Positions 58,361 to 64,000 of a DNA stretch of 64,000 nt are shown here, in pieces (the first letter of the stretch is position 1; each line of letters starts with the position of its first letter). The stretch is from Arthrinium phaeospermum (Eukaryota > Ascomycota > Sordariomycetes > Amphisphaeriales > Apiosporaceae). Where the stretch lies: contig QYRS01000002.1 in the NCBI GenBank assembly GCA_006503535.1, forward strand, positions 4,836,001 to 4,900,000, read 5' to 3'. The notes below the pieces were generated by a model. It was given only the letters and a program-made list of their open reading frames with translations. It was not told where the DNA came from and did not search any database. A program made the translations under genes and the position numbers.

Positions 58361-59689
58361 CTCGGCACTGGAGCTTCCCAAGACCACGCTCTCTATCTCC
58401 CTGCCGCGAACCAGAGGCCGGCGCGAATCTTAAAAGGCAGGTAGTGAGGCTGGCATCGTTGACGAGTTGGACGATTCGCCATCCGCATACTTCATCTAAC
58501 CTAGACCCTGAAGGTTGAATTTCTGGCCAAATTCGCATCCAAGACGATTGACTGGTCAACATTTACTAGGACTTTGAGAATATTCAACGACCAAACGATT
58601 TCCATCAAGTCTGACCCATTCCTTTCTCCCAAATGCCGGTAAAGAGACGAGTACTGAGACAAACCAGATGTTCAAGTGCCGTAAGATCTCACCACCTGCG
58701 CATCCGATTGATGTACAAAGTAAAACCCCATTTATTACCATATGGATAGCTAGAGCATGCTTCGCCAATAACGACCAATATTTCACCGCTTCGCGCCTCC
58801 GCTCTGCTCTTTCAATCAAAGCTAGGGAAGATTTGTATCATTTAGTCCCCGTTGCCATCAGCCTTCCGTCATCGCCAGCTCCTTGTTGGCTGTTACTGTT
58901 TCTCATCGACCCTGTTCCCTCCCATTTCCAGCACCTTCCAATCAGAGCAACCGCTTATCACACATCACGTGCAGTACTTGGATAGCCAACGCCTGTATAA
59001 GGCTGGGCTCGATAGCTGCAATAACCCACCTTGAGACTATGGGTATCGTGGGCTGGAGACCAAATGGTCAATTGAACTTCTCATTTAGACCATCAGATTC
59101 TCTTCATGACAGCGTAGCATTCATATCATTCAAGGCTTCCATGAGGCTTCCAACGCCCCTGAGACCTGAAGTATGCTTTTCAAGCTCAGAACGATAGCCA
59201 GAGGATGGAGGCAGAAAGAGCAAGTCTGGCAATCTAAGATGGTAAAGAGATTGCCCTCACAAGCCTGACCATACATGTTATAGTCATCCCCTAGCAAAAA
59301 GGCAAATTGCAAATCATCTCTTGAGATGCGAGATTAAGACGGGACCTGTTCGCATGATTGAACCGCCCAAAGTGGAAGTGATGCTGTTCTACATAGGCAT
59401 AGAATCCGAGCTTTCCAGTTCACCACAAAATGATAGTGTTCATATGTATGTTCCAGTCTTGAAGCCATTTCTCCGAATCTTCAGTGCCAGTGCCTGACAG
59501 AAGGCTAGTACAACTCTTTGACCCTACCAAACAAAGTAATCGAGATCCTGCATCCGCTTGAGCCTCCTGAACCTCTCCGGAAATACTCGCTTTGATATAT
59601 CTTGCCAATACTTAGGCTAAAAGGGGCAATCAAAGTATCATGTGGCATTTCAAGATCTCACACTCTCAAAACTGGACGCTCTATAAGGC

Positions 59690-59745
59690 CCGGGGCGGCC
59701 GGGGCGGCCGGGCCTACCGAGGGCCTACCGGGCCCGTCGCCGATT
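59690..59745. repeat. GC-rich short tandem block
   Basis: CCGGGGCGG appears twice in tandem, followed by two GGGCCTACCG units. It is sharply GC-rich against an AT-richer background, about 460 bp before the zinc-finger start. It may be a GC-box-like promoter element or a small repeat. Confidence 0.45.
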
Positions 59746-60204
59746 ATGCCCCCGGTAGACCCACCAAACCATACATCGTCGACCTCACCGTCGGTCCGGG
59801 GCTTCCAACCCCCCCAAACCGCATACTTGCCCTCACAGCTGCAGCCAAAACCCTTTCGACTGCTGACGACCGAAAATATGCGGATACTTCACCACCACAT
59901 TTCTTTTAACCACAATAAGGCATCCATCTTAACTGGAAACAATTCCTTCCATTCATCTTTGATTCACAAAAGGTTAACCACAACCGGTCTTCCTTCCTTC
60001 TCTTTAAGACCTGAACCAAAGTCACCCACACCCACAACCACACCTCTTCCTCTCCATCTCTCCGGCCATCACCAACATCTTCCTTCTCGTTCATCAACAC
60101 CTCTTTACAAAACATTCAACGTCCACCTGCGCATCTCCTTCTCCAGATTTGCTTTGTTGCTGCTCGTTCTTCATCCATAAACCACAACTTTCATCACCGC
60201 AACC

Positions 60205-61500
60205 ATGGCCTACGACCAACCTGATGAACATATTCAACCCATGGTGCTTCCTTGCACACACCCCGTCTGCCTTGGCTGTGATCGTTGCCTTGGCACTCTT
60301 CCCTACCCCAAACTTGACAAGAACGACAACTTCATCGTCGACTACGGCATGCAGCACCTCCCACCGCCGTCAACAACAATCACCAGCATACGCAACGGTA
60401 AGTAATATCACCTCCAGCTTACCTCTATCCAGTGGTTTTAACTGTTCTATTGTTCATGTAGAACCGTGGAGGATCTTCTTTTGCAGGTAAACCCGGTCGA
60501 TATGCCACCTCAAGCTCATCTCTCTCAAGCAACTGCAACATCTCCCAACACCCACACTTTTCCATCATACCCTCATCTGCCAAACACTTCACAACCTCTT
60601 CTTCCCTCGCATACGCTTGGCTCTTTGCAGATGGATGGACCTTCACCTCCGCATACGCTTGACCCTGCATATACGCTTGCCTCTTCACCTATGCCTCTTC
60701 CCTCAAGTATGCCAGGCTCTTCGCATCAGCTTGGCTCTTCATCCTCCCAAGAGTATGATCCTTCAGGTTTGTTTGGCTCTTCACATTTGCTTGAGCCTTC
60801 AGACGCGTCTCCATCTGATCTCCATACGCTCGATGGTCCGCATACCTATGCATCTGCGCAAGACTTCCAGTTCGCGAGAGACTTTGTTGCTTGGAATACG
60901 GTTGGTACCAGTCACGATCCCTCCATCCTCCCCAACTCCATCACCACAACAGCCTATGATGATCACATCATTGCTGCCAACCCCAACCTGTCGATGGAGA
61001 GTGACATGAGACTCGTTGACCCGAGACTTGTCGATCCTACCCAAGCCAGTGTTGCTGCTTCCCGCCACGAGACTGTGGCCACTTCATCGGATACAGCCTC
61101 CCCGATCACTTCTACATCTTCCCCTCGTCTCTCCTGTGGTATGTGTTCCTTGAGTTACGAAACTCAAGGCCAGTTGCAACGCCACCGAAGCGAGAATCAT
61201 CAGGCCTATACAGCCAAGGGTAAGGTGCAACAGCAGAACAAGTCACAGCTTCGCCCGTACAAATGCAAGATCGAGGGCTGCCCCAAGGATTTCCCGAAGC
61301 AGTGGAAATTGAATGCGCACCAGAGAAGCATCCACAACCCGGAATCCAAACACAACAAGTTGAAGGACCAGAAGGATGTACCATGTCATGGTTGTGGCAG
61401 GATCTGGGGAACAGGCCTATCTCTGAGGGACCACCAATCGCGTTCACCCTCCTGTCGCGTTCATCAAGATGGCGATGGCAGTGGCCGAGGTCGGCAGTAA
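60205..61500 (+). CDS. C2H2 zinc-finger protein
   Basis: The main part is an open frame through 60466-61500. The C-terminus has three zinc-finger-like units: CGMCSLSYETQGQLQRHRS with downstream His, YKCKIEGCPKDFPKQWKLNAH and CHGCGRIWGTGLSLRDHQS ending in Cys. The N-terminal half is Ser/Pro/His-rich with imperfect internal repeats (HTLGSLQ, YTLASSP, HQLGSSS). Upstream, a separate frame from 60205 encodes LPCTHPVCLGCDRCLGTL, a RING-like half, and ends at a clear donor (60398). Simple acceptors at 60461 or 60486 do not keep phase; one at 60514 would. So a fused RING-half/C2H2 protein is possible, but the zinc-finger part may start by itself near 60502. A nuclear regulator is inferred. Confidence 0.6.
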
Positions 61501-62612
61501 ACTGCTGGTTGTTCATTGCCTATGAAGGGACTCGGGCTATTATGCTGTCATATTCCGAGCAAAACGAGCCTTCCAGAGCGATGACGGCCGGTGACAGCAA
61601 ACTTAACCAAAACAACAAAAACATCTGGAAAAATCTCAAGTCCCCAAAAACACAAGTAAGTCTTCCCCAAAACACCTCAAGTATGACGAAAGCTAAGGAG
61701 GTTCAGAAAAACGCCTAGGGCCTGCAGATGCCGATCAGACAACCGCAACCATGATCTCAGATGACGATCTGTACTTGCGAGTCATCTTCCCCATCAACAT
61801 CCACTTATTCGGCCATGGAGAGCATGTGCCTCTGACCCTGCAACCCAAACACGTCACATTTCTGAAGGAGACTTTGAGTCTGTTATCGAAGTGTGCTTGG
61901 TCATCTCTTTGTTTGATTCACCTTGAAGAAGTAAGATGCTCTTATCATTCACGCCGCAAGTTGTTGGCCTGGAACCTTCCTCTCCCTGGCCTCACTGTTC
62001 ATCACCCTCTTGCTCATCGCTTGATCTGCTTCCACCTTTCAAACATCTCGGCTTGGATGACAGCCACACTTCAGATATGAGTAATGAAGAGTCTGTCTGA
62101 CAAAAGACAGCCATTATCTACGTTGATCAACACTTCATTGCCGTCACGGCCGAAGATGAGTCGCATTGAACGCAGTCAATATTGACTCGTCTTGAATGTA
62201 TCCAGTATTCAACAGTCGCGTTGAACACATTCAATACGTGGACACAGGGCTCAAGCAGTATAAATTGCTGCCAATCCCCCAACTTTTCGCCGACTTCTCT
62301 TTTCCTTTAACACTTCACCTCGCCGCCGTTAACGCCGCCACCTATTCTAGCCCGTTACTCCATATACCTAAGAAATCCCGCGGACGAAACAAACTCTAAG
62401 GTAAATACCCCCTAAACGAAACAAATTACTCACTACAAGCGCGCGGTCGAGGCCGGCGCCTATTCGTTCGGAGTTACTTCTCGTTTCAGCCTGTCACTCC
62501 ATACAGACGAGAAACTCCGCGGCCGCGAGACACCTTTTCTCAACCGCTTCAAGAAGAACTCGTTTACCCTTAGCTAACTACAATATTTAGACGCCCAGCG
62601 GCCAGTTTTCCG

Positions 62613-63040
62613 GTAGAGGATATCCCATCGAAATGTATAGCTTTCCGAACGCCCTCGCGCGGTGCTGCTCTATCGATCCATACCAGAAAACCGCTGGTCT
62701 GACCGGCGGAGCGGTTGCCATCCTTCGCGCGACTCCGGAAACGTGTAGTCTGCTAAATGGTCCGGGCAGGATGTATCAGGAAATGCAGAATGAGGGACCT
62801 TTCCCTGCCCGAGAGCAACGGCATCCCACCACCCCGCCGAAGCCAACGGTGCCGATGAGGCCAAGCCGGAAACGGCGAACGGCGAAGAGAAGGTCGAAAG
62901 ACGCGCAAGGCGCTACGGTCGTCCCAGAGGATGTTGACGAGACGAAGCTGGAATATGGAGTGACAGGGGTGGAGGATATCCCATCGAAATGTACGGCTTT
63001 CCGAACTCCGAGGGTCTGATCGGCGGAGCGATTGCCGCCC
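62613..63040 (+). repeat. Direct repeat, offset 356 bp
   Basis: GTAGAGGATATCCCATCGAA (62613) recurs as GTGGAGGATATCCCATCGAA (62969). The similarity continues through GCTTTCCGAAC and a CTGA-CGGCGGAGCG-TTGCC block (about 62700 and 63018). Both copies read V-E-D-I-P-S-K-C in the same type of frame, so the unit may once have been coding. Confidence 0.75.
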
Positions 63041-63163
63041 ACTGCGAAAACCGCGAGGGCCGAAAACGACTAAGTACGAAACAATTGTGCAGATCCGAAA
63101 ATGGTATGTATGGGAAACTCTCTTTCCGGAGCCGTCTTCTAACCCCGAAAGCGTGTAGTCTGC

Positions 63164-63345
63164 AGAATGAGGATCTCAAACTCCAGCGAAACCCTGCAAG
63201 AGCCAAAGGCAGTCGACGAGAAGAGTTGACATCTCATTCCGTCCGCCTCGAGGAAGAATGAGGGCCTCAAACTCCAGCGGAACCCTGCACGAGCCAAAGG
63301 CGGTCGGCGAGAAGAGTTGACATCTCATTGCGCTTGCCTCGAGCA
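63164..63345 (+). repeat. 91-bp tandem duplication
   Basis: Two adjacent units, each beginning AGAATGAGG (63164 and 63255), share CTCAAACTCCAGCG, AACCCTGCA, GAGCCAAAGGC and GAGAAGAGTTGACATCTCAT. They differ at about ten positions, so the duplication is moderately old. A short AAG run follows at 63345. Confidence 0.9.
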
Positions 63346-63456
63346 AGAAGAAGAAGAAGAACCAGAAGGGAGGGCAAGAAAAGCCTGAAGCTGATCCGCG
63401 GACATGCATGCTTCCGGGACCAGTTGAACAGGGGCTAATGCGTTCCACCCCATATG

Positions 63457-63490
63457 TATATATAAAACCTGGAAGTCCCCCGGACTTCCA
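63457..63490 (+). promoter_or_regulatory. TATA-like box with adjacent inverted repeat
   Basis: GTATATATAAAA (from 63457) is followed directly by a perfect 9-bp inverted repeat, TGGAAGTCC and GGACTTCCA (63470-63490), with a 3-bp spacer. The layout suits a core promoter with a dimeric binding site, or the end of an old element. A start codon at 63603 followed by a GTAAGC donor is nearby, but no product is recognisable. Confidence 0.3.
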
Positions 63491-64000
63491 TCCCTAGATA
63501 TACTGTTCAATCCAACGGTGTTACCCTTCTACCTTTCACAGAGTCCTCCTAGGCATGAGGCTAAACTGCCGGGATGCGCAACGCTTCCATTGACAAACCA
63601 ACATGGTCACAAGTAAGCCGACAAGCGCGGACAGCTCAGCGGCCGGAAGGTGAGTGACAATATGCGAGCCCAGCCTTTTATGAATAGGATACTAACTTTT
63701 GCTCCAGAATTCCCTTCTGCCGAAAACGCCTCAGCAATGTGTAGCTTCTCATTGCTCACCTCCCCAAGCCCGCATGTCAACCGCAGATAATGCTGCGCCT
63801 GCCGCAGCCGTCGCGCCTCTCCGCCCTCAACCAACATATGTTGGCGGTCTGCAGCCTCCTCGTCACCGACGAGGAGCATTCCACCGGGGACAAGAAACCA
63901 AGAGTACTGGACCTGGCATAACAACGTGGCCAGACAGTACTGGCAGCGTTGCGGGATTACAGATGAAGAGTGCCTCCGTTTAAACCGACTCTGGGTGCCG

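Larger units (their letters stand above)
56945..60204. other. Gene-poor interval, 3.3 kb
   Basis: No confident gene. A plus-strand frame at 57894-58433 (179 residues) is open, but its last third is translated low-complexity repeat, and the same DNA in another frame reads as an acidic Glu/Ala/Gly-rich peptide; it may be a decayed gene. A GC-rich block at 59690-59745 and pyrimidine-rich sequence at 59990-60130 precede the zinc-finger gene. Confidence 0.45.
61501..64000. other. Right flank: repeat-rich, no confident gene
   Basis: Several open frames exist (61751-62080, 62633-63019, 63699-63983, all plus) but none shows a known domain. The one at 62633 encodes a basic stretch (RPSRKRRTAKRRSKDAQG) and is embedded in direct repeats. 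Sequence from about 62280 to 63350 is made of diverged duplicate blocks, which suggests a mobile-element remnant or expanding repeat. Genes running off the right edge cannot be judged. Confidence 0.45.

Noticed and set aside
57894..58433. Plus-strand frame of 179 residues
   Set aside because: Its C-terminal third is low-complexity Leu/Lys from a hexamer repeat, and other frames of the same DNA look equally protein-like; not kept as a gene.
1..64000. CRISPR arrays, bacterial operons or prophage
   Set aside because: Spliced genes and fungal families throughout; the repeats found are tandem minisatellites without regular unique spacers.

Overview
The window reads as nuclear DNA of a filamentous ascomycete (Pezizomycotina, most likely Sordariomycetes). 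Genes are split by short GT-AG introns of about 45-210 bp. The gene families are typical of that group: Pth11/SAT4-type seven-helix receptors, a CFEM receptor, Clr5-domain proteins, a BioD-BioA fusion and several P450s. No organism can be named from sequence alone. All exon models were made by hand from splice signals, reading phase and family alignment from memory.

Layout. 1-2387: no gene; an imperfect direct repeat. 2388-11029: an accessory-looking block with a decayed SAT4 receptor, a secreted BBE-like FAD oxidase, an intact SAT4 receptor and a pisatin-demethylase-like P450 divergent from that receptor. 12021-13129: a single-pass membrane protein. 14015-19072: a divergent biotin pair, BioDA (minus) and BioF (plus). 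19230-20996: two small proteins that look like nucleotidyltransferase-fold relatives, the second next to a 23-bp minisatellite. 21660-22705: a GH128-like glycanase. 22706-26499: gene-poor. 26500-31407: two tandem Clr5-domain paralogues, the first broken by a frameshift. 31681-33086: peroxisomal 3-ketoacyl-CoA thiolase with a PTS2. 33972-36146: a P450 with an in-frame stop exactly at a splice donor. 38090-39953: CFEM-SAT4 receptor. 41239-42772: pepsin-type protease with an Ala/Gly-rich insert. 42773-47021: gene-poor. 47022-48533: Myb/SANT-like regulator with a homopolymer frameshift. 50031-52478: amidase. 52998-55997: TTC27/Emw1-like TPR protein. 56580-64000: mostly gene-poor and repeat-rich, with one C2H2 zinc-finger gene and several low-confidence reading frames.

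How the genes fit together. The clearest functional unit is BioDA plus BioF, which cover three consecutive steps from pimeloyl-CoA to dethiobiotin. BioF ends in a PTS1-like tripeptide, and a PTS2 thiolase lies about 12 kb away; both point to the peroxisome, although the link between them is only inference. The receptor/oxidase/P450 block may be a small secondary-metabolism or host-interaction module, but no backbone synthase is visible. At least four loci carry lesions (a receptor, a Clr5 copy, a P450, a Myb gene). They range from a clear pseudogene to possible one-base sequence errors.
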